This document shows positions 10,451 through 22,363 of a stretch of DNA of 64,000 bases, piece by piece; positions within the stretch are counted from its first letter, which is position 1; each line of letters starts with the position of its first letter. Source of the DNA: Azorinus chamasolen. Lineage: Eukaryota; Mollusca; Bivalvia; Cardiida; Solecurtidae. Location of the stretch: contig OY755241.1 in NCBI GenBank assembly GCA_963576725.1, positions 56,730,484 to 56,794,483 of the forward strand, read 5' to 3'. Position numbers and translations under genes: made by a program. Under the pieces are notes generated by a model. That model made no database searches and had not been told where the DNA came from. It saw nothing but the letters and a program-made list of their open reading frames with translations.

Positions 10451-11090
10451 ACACATATTTAACAAATTTCACAAAGTACAAGCAAATACAGACAATGCCT
10501 CATTATAACACTATTTTAATTGATATTTTTTGAGTTTTACGGCATATTGATAGCATATATATATAAATAAAGAATAAATATACTGCGTTATGATATGCAT
10601 TGTGTGCTCCCGATTTTATTTACATGTCATCTGAACTTGACAAAATGTCTTAATCTAGTTCTTTTCAGATATGGTCGCAGTTTATAAACAGTATCATTTT
10701 GTAAATAGATAACACTAACCTATGACCAAATGTTATCGTTTCTTTATGAGCATGAGGATAGGTTCAGTGGAATAATGTCGACTTCAACCTGAATTCAATC
10801 ACTGTTAGTTTTGTAATGGCATCGAATTGAAACTTAGGCGGCACTTCGACAATTTTTACACAGAGATGAATAGACAATTTTATTACAACAGTTTCTACAT
10901 TTACAATAAACAACTGTTTGAAAGTATATAATATAAAAGGAACATTTCCACCATGTGGGATATGCCTGATCGTATTAACCGCGTTAGTGACAGATTCGTA
11001 TTATCAAACTTGTTGATTATGAATACATGTATTTTACTCTGTAGCCGTTTCATTCTGTCACTATATTGAGCATTTAGCAATAACCACTGG
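10451..11090. other. No gene seen
   Basis: AT-rich intergenic sequence. An 80-codon minus-strand frame (10901-11143) has no supporting features. Confidence 0.4.
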
Positions 11091-11390
11091 TATACATCGT
11101 ACACCGGATATTGGTCCAAAGTGATTCGGTATATACATGACATTGGAGTAAATAATGCCAGACCAGGTAAGAAAAACGTCTATTACACATTTATCGCAAC
11201 ACATAAATATTAAACCTTCAGTCGTACCGAATCAGAAAAAATGTTTGCCTGTCACAGACAAGCCTCTTCTGTTACAACCGTCGAATGATCCGTTAATTAT
11301 GATCGTTTAGTCTGCCCGATCACCGCCAACGTGTGCCGAGTTAGCACAAATTGGCTGAATATATGCATTATATACAGTTAAACTGTAATT
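11091..11390 (+). promoter_or_regulatory. 5' region and first exon of the left zinc-finger locus (inverted arm 1)
   Basis: This stretch is roughly 88 percent identical by eye to the reverse complement of 15005-15297. It contains ACACCGGATATTGGTCCAAA, then ATGACATTGGAGTAAATAATG, then the short coding start ATG CCA GAC CAG (11157-11168, MPDQ) directly followed by a consensus donor GTAAGA. Conservation of the donor and of sequence on both sides in the inverted copy suggests a shared promoter and first exon. The exon-intron call is inference from the splice consensus. Confidence 0.5.
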
Positions 11391-11611
11391 GTTTTTTACT
11401 TGATCGATTGTAAATAACTACATGTATTGGGACGGACTCCCAGTGTTGGCTAAAATGATGTACAATTTGCAAATTTGATCAGTTTATTGCAGCATCACTG
11501 TACCGCGTCTTGAAAAACACATGTACTGTTTCTTGCAGAGGTTGTCTGATTGACTGTACTGTTTCTTGCTTATACTAAATGTCTGTTTCTTTGTATATTT
11601 TCAGGTCTACC

Positions 11612-12429
11612 ATGGATTACAAATGTGCTTACTGCGCGGATTCATTCCAAACATTCAGAGGGGTAATTGAACACACCACAGAAATCCACCCCAGTAAAGA
11701 AATAAAGATTCGTATTGTTGATAAGAACAAAATAAAAACAACAAATTTTAAAATAATCCCGATTTATGTCGTGAACAAGGACGGGTTATAACAGTAAATG
11801 ACTTGGAAAGAAAAATACATATTTCAAGAGAAGGCACGATACCGAAAGACAGTCCACTGAAAAAAATATTGAAAGAAGACGATGGTGTTAAAATAGATGA
11901 CGAATTAAGCTGTGATTTAGGATGCGAACCACTTCCAGACGAAGGAACAAAAAACGACGCTCACAATACATTGCTTGGACAACTTGAGTTCCTTCTTCCT
12001 GCCGTTGTTGACGCCCTGCAAAGTGCCGGTAGACTTCAAGAGTATTTTGCCTTTAACCGGCTTCTTGCTGAGGGCAGATTTCCCTTAGACAACATTACAT
12101 TTTTACTATTTCTGGATGTGGTGCGATGGTATGATTTGGACGAAACCACCACAGCAATGAGATACAACCCTGATGTTAAGTTATTTTGGATAACAGGTTT
12201 GAAATTGTTCAAGGGACGTTTTCTGAGGTTTATGGGGGGGCAAAAGAATAAATTTCAAGGGACGGAAAATAAAATCACCCCTGGACGTTATGCACCAGAG
12301 ACATCAAAAATCAATTTCATTGTACCGGACCGCCGCATGTTGAAAGAGGAAAGTCAGTTTATAAAAACAGGAAGGCCTGGAATATTGAGTGAAATGATAG
12401 CAACTGATGCTAGGTACATGGTGCTTTAA
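11612..12429 (+). pseudogene. C2H2 finger plus unknown C-terminal region, frameshifted
   Basis: A TTTTCAG acceptor (11604) precedes ACCATGG, a good initiation context, at 11612. The first frame encodes a single C2H2 finger (C-A-Y-C, 12 residues, H-x4-H), then Lys/Ile-rich sequence to a stop at 11791. The sense continues one frame over (11752-12429): VNDLERKIHISRE, DELSCDLGCEPLPDEG, LLGQLEFLLPAVVDALQSAG, FPLDNITFLLFLDVVRWYDL, MRYNPDVKLFWITGLKLFKG and a stop. A one-base loss near 11785 (KDG to VITVNDL) explains the shift. The C-terminal part looks like an ordered protein of about 200 residues, but I do not recognise the family. It may be a multicopy mollusc gene or a transposon-associated factor. 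Confidence 0.45.
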
Positions 12430-13140
12430 TGGCATTTATAAAGTTTGTTGAAGTTAATCACGTCTTATACAAGTGCAGATATACTCAGTCTCTTTCATAG
12501 CTGCTGAATAAAAAACGGAACTACCTGGTTCACATCGAAAATATGTTTAAATAAAAAAAGTAAGAACATCTATAGGACTCTGACAAACATTGCCATCTTG
12601 TTAACTATCAATTTGATAATGACACAGTAGTTTTATCGAATATACGTCTTTCATCTGGGAATCAAAACCTATGGTATGGTCAATTGTTAGACTTATCTGA
12701 AACAACAAATGCTATCAAATGGCCATATCACAAAGATTGATGATGACTAAAAAAGAAATTTTACTCCAGCATTAACAAAATGTGCCAATTATACAAACAT
12801 AATACAGACATGAAAACAATAAATTTTAAACATGGTGACATTGACTAGATAGTGGTCAACTCTCAATATGGTTATATAAACTGATAGTTTCTATGATAAG
12901 TTTTAAGCCAAACAGTCGGGGCCCGTACAAAAAGAATACGTCAGTAATAGGTCTCGTTTATATAGCGGACAAAATACTTGTGAAAACTCAATTTCGGTTT
13001 CCTAATTCTCATTAATTAATGGATATGTGACAACATAAGCCACAGGCCTTAACAACATTCACGAGAACGACATTAATGTGCATAGTTATCTGCCAGCTTG
13101 GAAAATGCTATTCCTTGTGTTGTTTTATTTTTCATGTTAC
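12430..13140. other. No gene seen
   Basis: AT-rich spacer between the frameshifted ORF and the candidate exon at 13143; no shared repeats noticed. Confidence 0.4.
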
Positions 13141-13142
13141 AG

Positions 13143-13241
13143 GTCAAGAATTATCCAAATCAGCTATGCAGAGTGTGTTTGCGAATCAATAACCCATCCA
13201 TTCTAGAGGAGTTATTAGCATGTATAGTAAAAACTGTCTGA
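13143..13241 (+). CDS. Candidate exon with a C-x2-C motif
   Basis: A pyrimidine-rich tract ending in TTACAG (13142) precedes an open frame beginning VKNYPNQLCRVCLRINNPS and ending LLACIVKTV at a TGA (13239-13241). The LCRVCL motif resembles the first cysteine pair of ZAD-like domains in zinc-finger proteins. It is phase 0 and would splice in frame onto the MPDQ exon at 11157-11168. Alternatively it is a relic of a zinc-finger gene. Short, so only moderately supported. Confidence 0.35.
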   Translation, partial: VKNYPNQLCRVCLRINNPSILEELLACIVKTV

Positions 13242-13528
13242 ACCGGTCATGACAGATGAATCTCCAAACGGTCGTTTTAGGCAGGTTAATGCTTCATACA
13301 ACACACAAGTAATGTAGAACGCTTTCAAAGAGCACTGCATTAATCAAGAGTTACATTAGGGTTGAATTGTCTTAAGAGACCATTCAGTCGCCATCTTTCC
13401 GAGGCCGCTTAAGACAGTTTTTACTAAGATAGTCGCTTTTAAGTTGATATGGCAACACGAGAGAACAAAGGGGCCATCTTTAACATTAAAAGTCTAAAAC
13501 TCGAAGGGTATAGGATGTGAGCAGCATG

Positions 13529-14144
13529 TTACTGTCCATGGGAGTTTTTCTTGTGGAAAGCCAGGCTTGATCTCCAGGAATAGCGCTTCCCACAGTTGTC
13601 GCATATGTACCGCTTGTGCTCATACATTTCCCTCCTATGCTGGGACAGGCCATCTTTTGTAAGGAATGAGCGGGAGCAGTCGTTGCACACCTGTCTCTTT
13701 GCATCTGTACCCGGGGCAAATTCGCATGTTTTTACATGTCTTGCCAAAGATCCATGACCTGTGAATGTTGTTTTGCAGTACATACACTTTTCATTTGCAA
13801 TTTTATTATGGCTGGCACAGTGGGCCTTAAACTGTGCGCTTTGGTTATAGCCTTTATTACAGACCTGACAGGTGTGCTTGAATGTGTTAAGATGCTTGTT
13901 TTTACGATGTAACGACAACCCGAACTTTGACGTAAATTGTTTTCCACACTGATCACACATCACAGCCGATTCATTGTTGTTCTCGTCAGTAACTGTTTTT
14001 ACTGGCGTGCTCGTTGCAACTGGTCCTTCCTTGTGACGTTTCATGTGACGTCTCAGATTTCCTGTATACCGCGAGCTGTAGTTGCACACAGTGCACAACT
14101 GTTGAAATTCCGGATATGTCCACAGACGTGTTTGTAATATCCAT
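13529..14144 (-). CDS. C2H2 zinc-finger protein, 3' exon with six fingers
   Basis: Minus-strand open frame; the acceptor TATTTCAG lies just upstream of 14144, so the coding exon runs 14144 to the stop at 13529. Six fingers are visible: CTVCNYSS...HMKRH; CDQCGKQF...HRKNKH; CQVCNKGY...HCASH; CMYCKTTF...HVKTC (C2HC variant); CNDCSRSF...HRREMYEH (longer last spacing); CDNCGKRY...HKKNSH. The product should be a nuclear DNA- or RNA-binding protein; no BTB, KRAB or ZAD domain lies on this exon. The upstream exon is probably near 15240, where the inverted arm has ATGCCAGGCCAG and a donor, but direct splicing would put this exon in the wrong frame, so another exon is missing. No stop interrupts the array. 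Confidence 0.7.
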
Positions 14145-14182
14145 CTGAAATATAATTTAAATGTTACAATTAGGACATACAT

Positions 14183-15004
14183 ATATCTTTTAAGTCAAAC
14201 CTCAATATTCTCTTTTTTAACCTTTAACCTGCTAAACACGACTCGACAGATTTTAAAGATAGCCTGGATCCGGATCAGACGTCAAGTAACTCAGCGTCTG
14301 TTCTGGATCCAAACTGTTTGACACTCGGACAATATTTTCTCGGAAAAAAATAAGCGAATTGGAAGAATTTTAAAATTCAAGAAGACGAGAGTTTCCGCGT
14401 TATAGGGGTTAACATTGAAACAAGGTTAGGATCTGTACGCGGTATAGGCTGAAAATCCACGAACACTTTTCATTGAGTTAGATGTAAATCTACATTAAGT
14501 GATCATTTTCCAAGATCTTAATTTCTCCAACAACTCTATAGAGCGACCACTTATTTGCTTCGTCTTTTTATGTGGTCACATCATAGAGTCTTCTATGGAA
14601 TGAAACATTCAAATTTAACAACCTAGAGTTCGTATGGGGACACACTATTCTAATAATCCTACTATAGGGTGAAAAGTATAAAAGAACTATTTTGATTGAG
14701 TTTGTAACAATATGAAGATAATGTTGAACATCCATTTTAACTACAACAACAACCGACGAAACGGTCTCTTTATAGTCTTTTTAGACCAGCTTTCTTCGGA
14801 TTTGCGGATTGTATTTTCAAGATGCAGTACAGTATAAATACAAGATGCTGTACAGTAAACAATCACCTGCTTTCAAGAGGCGGTACAGTGAATGTTGAAT
14901 GAAATGGTCAATTTTGCAAAATGTGCAACTGTTTCGCTAACACTTGGAGAAAATCTTAATACATAGAGTTACTTACTATCTGTAGAGGAGAAAAAAATAA
15001 ACTT
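14183..15004. other. Likely intron of the minus-strand zinc-finger gene, with a MITE remnant
   Basis: 14218-14335 carries the MITE-type piece (TTAACCTTTAACCTGCT, GATCAGACGTC, CTGTTCTGGATCCAAACTG). The rest is AT-rich without coding signal. Confidence 0.4.
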
Positions 15005-15297
15005 TTAACTGTACATAATGCACATATTCGGCTAATTTGTGCAATCTCCGTACGCCTTGGCAGTGATCGAGCAGACTGAACGATCACAATTCACGGACCA
15101 AACGACGTTTGCAACAGAGGAGGCTTCTCTGTGACAGGCAGAATTTTGTTCCGATTCGGTACGACTAAAGGTTTAATATTTATGTGTTGCGATAAATGTG
15201 TAATAGACGTATTTCTTACCTGGCCTGGCATTATTTTCTCCAATGTCATGTATATAGCGAATCAATTTGGACCAATATCCGGTGTACGATGTATAAC
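15005..15297 (-). promoter_or_regulatory. 5' region and first exon of the right zinc-finger locus (inverted arm 2)
   Basis: Reverse complement of 11091-11390 with about 88 percent identity by eye. On the minus strand it carries GTACACCGGATATTGGTCCA, then ATGCCAGGCCAG (MPGQ) followed by the donor GTAAGA, then TCTATTACACATTTATCGCA. The arms point toward each other, so the two loci are transcribed convergently from near-copies of the same promoter. Confidence 0.5.
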
Positions 15298-16560
15298 AGT
15301 GATAACGTAAATCAAAGAACATTATAATATAGACAAATACAGCGTCTTTATAGGTAACCTAAAGTAAAGATGCGAAGGCAACTGAACGTAGAGGGGTGTG
15401 CAAATGAAACTAAACGTAGAAAGGCAACCAAATATGGAGAATGTGTAAAGCCAGCATTGCCCTTGTTGTAAGAAAAGCACTACTGTGTCGAGTACTTGTT
15501 AAACACCCCTCGTTATTTACTTTTTCCAAGCAACCGCGGAATATGTCGTCGTGTGAGTGTTGGTTTTCCTTTGGCGTTCCGCTTGGTTGTTTATTCTGAG
15601 CGGAGCGCTATTTTATCAAATAAAACTAAGAAACACTCATATCAGACTGTTATTATATCACAAAGAAAAGATATCGCCCACGCAATTGGTCAGTAGTCAT
15701 ATTCCAATTTTGTTAACATTAGGCTATGTACGAATGTTTTGCAACACTATTGAACGCCTCCATATGACTAGACATCATGCTTAATTCATACTTTTGTTTT
15801 GTCTTAATTGTCGAATAAGTAGATCTAGTAGATGCTTTATATTTGGTATGTTTATCACTCTAATCACCACGGATAGCTTCTGTTTGCATTTCATTTATTA
15901 TAGGAACTTTCACTGGCCTCCGTTTTAGCTGATCTAGCACAAAGTGCCAAGGTGAGCAAGTGGGCCAACCTGTTTCGGTCGGCGTCAAAAGTTCCTTTAA
16001 CAACATTTCCTGAACACTGAATTTAATAATTTCACCAGGCTATATAGAAATGATACTTCGATAGTCCTCTGTTAATGACTTCCTTCAACTCTAAACTATC
16101 CTATTAAAGGTCGCAGTGCCCTACCGATTATATCCCCGAGGTCCCAAACTCCGATGACTTTTCCCCCCATCAGATACCGACCGCGATTAAAAAAAACTAA
16201 AACATGTAACAGAAACATCAACATATGCACTTACCGAATAAAATAATCCTTAATGCCGTTCTGTACACCAGTGATTTTTAATTTAATGTTTTTGTTCTAC
16301 TACAATCGTCCTCCAAACATATATGTATTTACACTGTCAAATTTAGCCGCCATTTTGAAAAGGTACCTAGAACCGATGACGTCAAAAAACAGAACAATTA
16401 AGGCCAAGCAAAATGTAACCTTCAGGTTAAAGTCCTAGATCCCATCCAGGTTTTTGAATTAACACTTTATCAAAGTTTTTAAATGAGAAGAAACACAAAT
16501 AAACTAGAAATATGGATAAATAAACTAGATCTATTTACAGCAGAAGTGTCAGTGTCTGTG
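15298..16560. other. No gene seen
   Basis: Non-coding; two overlapping frames of 66-75 codons at 15496-15784 lack any recognisable motif. Confidence 0.35.
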
Positions 16561-16568
16561 TATATAAA

Positions 16569-18259
16569 TTACATTTTACAGTGTGGACATAGGAAGGTAT
16601 CTCCCAACCTGACCACTCTCACTGGTGTACAGAATTGCAAATGGACCCAGTGCTTGCATGGTATTCCTTCTTTCACTCCGTCACACTGGACCCATTTCAG
16701 TATAACCAGGGACTTGCTTAAACACTCCCTTAGCTCATCTGGACTGCTCTGGCCACACACACAACAAGGCTCCTGATCTTCATCACTACTGACATCAGAC
16801 TCTGTGTCTGATGAAAGGTTTATGTGAGAAGGTCCAGGAATCACAGTGTCCATAGATTTAGTATTTTTGTAGCTTTTTTTCTTTGACGATGCTTTTTTTT
16901 GGATTTTTTTGTTTGTGGCTTTTTTGCCTAAGTAAACATTTTGTTTGTTTTCATGGTTTATCATTTTGTCTCTAATGTCATCAGTAATTTCTTTTCCGGC
17001 AACCAGTTTACTAACAGAGTTTCTTTGTTTTGGTTTGCTTTCTGTTTTTATTTTTTTCAGGTCAGATTCCCTTTTTTCAAACATTGTGATCTCCACACCG
17101 CCTTCTACTGTGGCTTGACTATCTGTATCATAGTCGACCTTCTCTTGATATACAGTTGAAGGGATCAAGTATTCTGCGGGAACAGCAGAGGGGTTCAAAG
17201 GGAATATTCCAGTTCGCCTAAAACCGGTGATTATGTTGTCTGGGCACAGAGCCTTGCTGTATGTTTTACAGGCTATTTCACACACATCATATCTCGATGA
17301 CACAAGGCATTGTAAATGTTTTGAAATGGCCCGTAGCATGAAACATCCATCGGCTGGAGAATATGACTTGTGTGAGCAGGCAATATAAATATTATGATGT
17401 TATTGTCTCTTGCCCAGTCAGTCAGTCCAACAGAAACATGTGACCGTCTAAAAGTAACAGGAGTTTTTGGCCTGCATGATTCGGCACAAACTTCATGAAA
17501 TGGGTCTCAATGTACTGTCTGAACACTGATGTTGGACCAACCAGTCTCATACATTGTACCATTCGCACCGGGGGAAGCACCTTTGAAAAGGTCTTGCTGC
17601 ATACGTTTTCCTGGGAATACAAAATAAGGGGCAATTGCAACACCTGCAGCACTTCCTCCTCCAATGATGGTTACATTTTTCCCTTTCCCTGAGGTGACCG
17701 CAAACGGGCAATTTGCAGAACTGGCCACGATATGAGGGGCTTTGTGCTCAACTGAAATGCCTTTTTCATCTATATTGAATATAAGCTGAGGCTTGTCTGT
17801 GAAGCCATGTTTCTGTAAGGTCAGTTTTAAGTTGTCAAAATATTGAGTAACAATTGCCTCTGATGCCATTTTAGCACGAACATGTTCGAGAGATCTAGGT
17901 TTTACAACTTTCAGTTCAGGCCATCTTTTTATGAACCCTTTGACCCATTTAATTGTCAGTGGTTTAGACTGATCCCGCTTGCCCAACTGAATAGCATAGC
18001 TGCTTGCCACCTCAGCACATTCTCTTCTGGAATACCCGTACCCGAGTTCAGACATTTTTTTAAAGTGTTCAACATGACAGGCTTCCTGATACTGGTCAAA
18101 TATTGGAGCTTTTCCAATAGTGACAGATTCTGGGACAACATTGCCTAATACTCTGTCCCTCAGTGTAGTTTCAGGTACACCATGAATAAATGCGGTTCTC
18201 CTGACTGAACCGCCGTTTTCTTTTACAAATTTGTAAGCATTTATGAGGGCTGATGGTGA
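16569..18259 (-). pseudogene. pogo-type (Tc1/mariner) transposase with C-terminal PHD finger, frameshifted
   Basis: Minus strand, N to C. A psq-type helix-turn-helix (SPSALINAYKFVKENG...RRTAFIHGVPETTLRDRV, near 18255-18145), a CENP-B/Tc5-like second HTH (MSELGYGYSRRECAEVASSY, KWVKGFIKRWPEL) and a DDE_1 core follow. The core has acidic residues in FNIDEKG (about 17775), LLLLDGH (about 17435) and LQPMDVSCYGP (about 17345). A basic linker precedes a PHD-like finger (CCVCG, VQCD, CKHWVHLQFC, FLCPHC; 16770-16572). Frameshifts near 17535, 17420 and 17340 break the frame. The likely acceptor is ATCAG near 18252. Pogo transposases insert at TA; the terminal repeats were not found. The PHD finger suggests chromatin reading, by family analogy. 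Confidence 0.75.
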
Positions 18260-18370
18260 GTATGTTCAATTTTTCTTTGTAATGCGGGTGGGGTTGACCT
18301 GAAAGTAATTCAAAACTGTGCTAGTTCTTTGCTTATACAAGATAAGGTGATTAGCTGTAAAACTAACAAT

Positions 18371-20002
18371 AACAAGATGTGTTTGTGAAACACTATGCCC
18401 CCTAGATATATTTGACCCTAAAGGATGACCTTCATCTTGACATGTCACCCCTCAAACTGTGCAGCTTCATGGGGTGCACATGCATACCACATATCAAGTC
18501 TGTATCTCTACTGGTTCAAAAGTTATGGCCAATGTTAAAGTTGGTGACCTTTGACCATGAAGGATGACCTTGACCTTGACATGTTACCCCTCAAACTGTG
18601 CAGCCAAATAAGAAACACACGTATACCAACTATCAAGTCTGTATCTCTACTGGTTCAAAAGTTATGGCCAATGTTAAAGTTGGTGACCTTTGACCCTGAA
18701 AGATGACCTTGACCTTGTAATGTCACCCCTAAAATGTGCAGCTTAATGTCACCCCTAAAATGTGCAGCTTCATGAGATACACATGCATACCAAATATCAA
18801 GACTTTATCTCTATTGGTTCAAAAGTTATGGCCAATTTGAAGTTAATGACCTTTGACCCTGAAGGATGACCTTGACATTTCACCCCTCACACTGTGCAGC
18901 TTCATGAGAAACACAAGCATGCCACACATCAAGTCTCTATCTGTACTGGTTCAAAAGTTATGGCCAATGTTAAAGTCAGTGATTTGACCCATATGCTTGA
19001 CCTCTGACCTTTAAGGGTGACCTTGACCTTGACATGTCACCCCTGAAAATGTGCGGCTTTATGAGATACATATGCATGCCAAATATCAAGTCTCTATCTG
19101 TACTTGCTCAAAAGTTATGACCAATGTTAAATACGGTGATTTGACCCATGTGTTTGACCTCTGACCTTTAAAGAGGACCTTGACCTTGACATGTCACCCC
19201 TCAAAATGTTCAGCTTTATGAGATACATATGCATGCCAAATATCAAGTCACTAGCTGTACTGGCTCAAAAGTTATGACCAATGTTAAAGTTACAGACAAA
19301 GAAACGGACAATTTGACCTTTGACCCTGAAGGATGACCTTGACCTTGACATGTCACCCCTCAAAATGTGCAGCTTCATGAGATACACAAGCATGCCAAAT
19401 ATCAAGTCTCTATCTCTACTGGTCCAAAAGTTATAGCAAATGTTAAAGTCGGTGATTTGACCCATATATTTGACCTCTGACCTTGAAGGATGACCTTGAC
19501 CTTGACATGTCACCCTTCAAAATGTGCGGCTCTACGAGATACATATGCATGCCAAATTTCAAGTCCCTATCTGTACTGGCTCAAAAGTTATGACCTATGT
19601 TAAAGTTGCGTTAAAGTTACAGACAGAAAACAGACAATTTGACCATATGACCTTGAAGGATGACCTTGACCTTGACATGTCACCCCTCAAAATGTGCGGC
19701 TTCATGAGATACACAAGCATGCCAAATATCAAGTCTCTATCTCTACTGGTCCAAAAGTTATGGCCAATGTTAAAGTCGGTGATTTGACCCATATATTTGA
19801 CCTTTGACCTTGAAGGATGACCTTGACCTTGACATGTCACCCCTCAAAATGTGCGGCTTTATGAGATACATATGCATACCAAATATCAAGTCTATATCTG
19901 TACTGGCTCAAAAGTTATGACCAATGTTAAAGTTGCTGACAAACAAACAAACAGACAGACAGGGCAAAAACAATATGCCCCCCAGATCTGGGGGGCATAA
20001 AA
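18371..20002 (+). mobile_element. Satellite-cored interspersed element S1, copy 1
   Basis: Starts AACAAGAT followed by a GTGTTT-GTG-AAACAC foldback, and ends in a perfect 24-bp palindrome (arm ATGCCCCCCAGA) at 19976-19999 followed by AAAAATG. Between lie about ten units of 139-165 bp built around TGACCTTGACCTTGACATG, TCACCCCTCAAAATGTGC, ATACCAAATATCAAGTCT and CAAAAGTTATGGCCAATG. A short AAACAAACAGACAGACAGG microsatellite precedes the terminal hairpin. It is non-coding; 60-90 codon frames across it are repeat artefacts. The plan resembles bivalve pearl/HINE-type non-autonomous elements. Confidence 0.85.
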
Positions 20003-20560
20003 ATGTATTGGCCTTACGTATGACGTATTTATAGTCATGTGACCTTCATTGAAAATAAACAGTGTTTGCAGACGATGTAGTAGTGGATTAATTTGTGTAT
20101 GTTTAAGGCATCAAATTGGTTGCTAAGATACAGGTAAGTTTGGGAATAGTGAAAATAACTATTTTTTGGTGTATATGCATAATCACATCGAATACTTTAC
20201 CTGTTTGAACCGCATTTTTCACTTGTGTTGTTTTTATCTATGAAATACTATCGTAGTAAAAATTTTCCCACGGTCTGATTCGTGCTGTGTGCAAATCTCG
20301 CCCTGCGCGTGACGTAAACAAAAAGTCATCGGAATTTGGTACCCCACGGAATTAGGGACCTTGGCGATATGCTTTTTAGTTAACCTGTGATGAACACTAT
20401 TTCTCAAATAACTTCCATTATCTCCTGGTTAGAACGGGTTAACTTAAGAACATATATGACATCAAACCATGTAAACATTCATGGAAACCAATGTTTACAT
20501 GTCATTAAAACGGCGAAAATACAGTTTTTGTTATGTGAGAAAAAGAATCTGATGCCAAAG
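20003..20560. other. No gene seen
   Basis: AT-rich unique sequence; contains a TACGTATGACGTATT stretch near 20024 but no supported promoter or exon. Confidence 0.35.
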
Positions 20561-20735
20561 GGTTATTATTGAAACAAAATTCTACGCAAAAGGATAGAGC
20601 ATACAGGCATGGATTTTCCATGACAAACAGTGCAGACCCAGATGAGAGAGCTCCTATAGGAACTCTCTCATCTGGGTCTACACTGTTTGCAAATGCAACA
20701 ATAGGTGTGACTGGCAGGCTATGGGTTAATGACAC
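20561..20735. mobile_element. MITE-family copy centred on a 64-bp palindrome
   Basis: 20625-20688 folds back on itself with 30 of 32 positions paired, centred on CCTATAGG; arms include AGACCCAGATGAGAGAG. The right part reads CTGTTTGCAAATGCAACAATA, then GGCAGGCTATGGGTTAA, matching the end type of the MITE at 215-386. No coding content. Confidence 0.7.
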
Positions 20736-22060
20736 GGCTATGTTCTCGTGTTGAGCATGCAGGGAGCAATTATATATGTATGATGTGTGTATAAGCGCTC
20801 TTCGGTTGCTGTGGTTGCAGAGTTCGTTTATATTCTACATACTTTAGCACTACTCGACATTTTTGGTCACTGTGTCCTAAATTATCTCGGTATGGAACAG
20901 GCAGGTAACAGTCGATGAAGGTCGTGTGCGAACGCGCATTTCATGTGTGCTTCTGGTGATGCTGTGATGTGTCGTTTTCAAGTTCCCTGCCTGATTTCAA
21001 TTCTATTGGGTTTCCTATCAAAATTCGTAAACATCGCCATCTTCTTTCTGACAGAAACTTTATTCAACTTTTCTGTGTTATATTTTCACGTCCTTCGGGA
21101 TCATTTATTTGATGTTATTAGTTTTGAAAATTGAATACTGCTTAATCCGGTGCTAGGGGCGTGAGAAGTGTTGCACTTTTAATTACTACTCATGAACAGT
21201 CTACATTTTCCTCTTTGCATTTCTACTAAGGATCACCCATTTTCAGAATATATTTACTAAGGACCACCCATTTTCAGAATATATGTACAGGAATTATCCA
21301 TATGTTATTTCAAAGTTATATAAGATTTTAACACTGTAAACATATTTGAAATTCATTTGCAAAACATGCCGCCTGTTTTAGTGCTTGTACATAAGAGGTC
21401 AATAATAAGCAATACAAGGCCATACTGGCTCTCTTGTTAAAGATTGTCAACCCGTGTCCCATTGACAGCATGTGAGATTAGCAGAAATAATAGTGGTCAT
21501 AATGTACTCGATTAATTGCAAAGAACGCACGACCAAAACTATCATACTTTCTATAATTTATACTTGATATGACATACGACAATATTGTAAGTCATATTAT
21601 CTTTAGAAAAATGGTAAAAATGGTCCCCCGGTAATCTCACAAGTCTGTTACACCCACCATTTCAACCGATATTGGCGCAATGCAACAGTTTTAGCACCAT
21701 AGCGCCGCCACTTGCTATACACATTTTATCACATTGTAGGCAAAGTGAAATGAAATAGGAGAGGAAAGATAAATGCAATCCTTTTTTCATCAGCTGTGCT
21801 ATTTTACGATGTGATTACTTCCCGCTTTCGAAAATAATAAAGAGCACACAAGCGGTGATTTCAATAAGTAAATGTCAGTTTGTCTTCCTTAGGCGTTGAG
21901 AAAGAGGAAACCGAAGCTGACAGGTAATTGCTTTCTGGTGTGACATGTAGTGGTCAAGGCGAGAGACAGAAATTTACGATGCACCAGTTAACTAAACTAG
22001 TCTGGAAGGAAATTGATATTTCTGTTTGCTATTATAATGTAAGTGTGTATCTCCGGTTAC
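20736..22060. other. Mostly unique non-coding sequence with a D-family fragment
   Basis: 21115-21205 is a D-family piece in plus orientation (TGAAAATTGAATACTGCTTAA, GGTGCTAGGGGCGTGAG, TTGCACTTTTAATTACT). TAAGGACCACCCATTTTCAG occurs twice at 21227-21280. No gene recognised. Confidence 0.45.
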
Positions 22061-22065
22061 AGGGT

Positions 22066-22203
22066 GTGTGCTCATGCTAGAACTAAATGTGAACTGTTTG
22101 ACTGTTGAATACTGTATAAAAGATCAGTCTTCCAGTGTGCTCATGCTAGAACTAAATGTGAACTGTTTGACTGTTGAATACTGTATAAAAGATCAGTCTT
22201 CCA
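22066..22203. repeat. 69-bp direct tandem duplication
   Basis: GTGTGCTCATGCTAGAACTA starts at 22066 and again at 22135, with the whole 69-bp unit ending AGATCAGTCTTCCA repeated without visible difference. Recent slippage or exchange product. Confidence 0.9.
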
Positions 22204-22363
22204 TTGCAAAAAAAAAATGACGACCTGCTGACTATTCTGTGGAATTTACATGATGCAGAGACGAGATATCCGACGACGTACTTCCGTTAGTAATAAATCT
22301 CAACATTTTATATAATCAGGACCAATGGTTACCCTATCGTATAACAATGTCTTTTCAATGTAA

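Noticed and set aside
13486..13956. Other-frame ORFs (74 and 77 codons) over the zinc-finger exon
   Set aside because: Shadows of the six-finger frame, which has clear C2H2 spacing.
18371..20002. CRISPR-like or coding interpretation of the S1 array
   Set aside because: Units are degenerate and 139-165 bp long without unique spacers; no cas genes; eukaryotic context.
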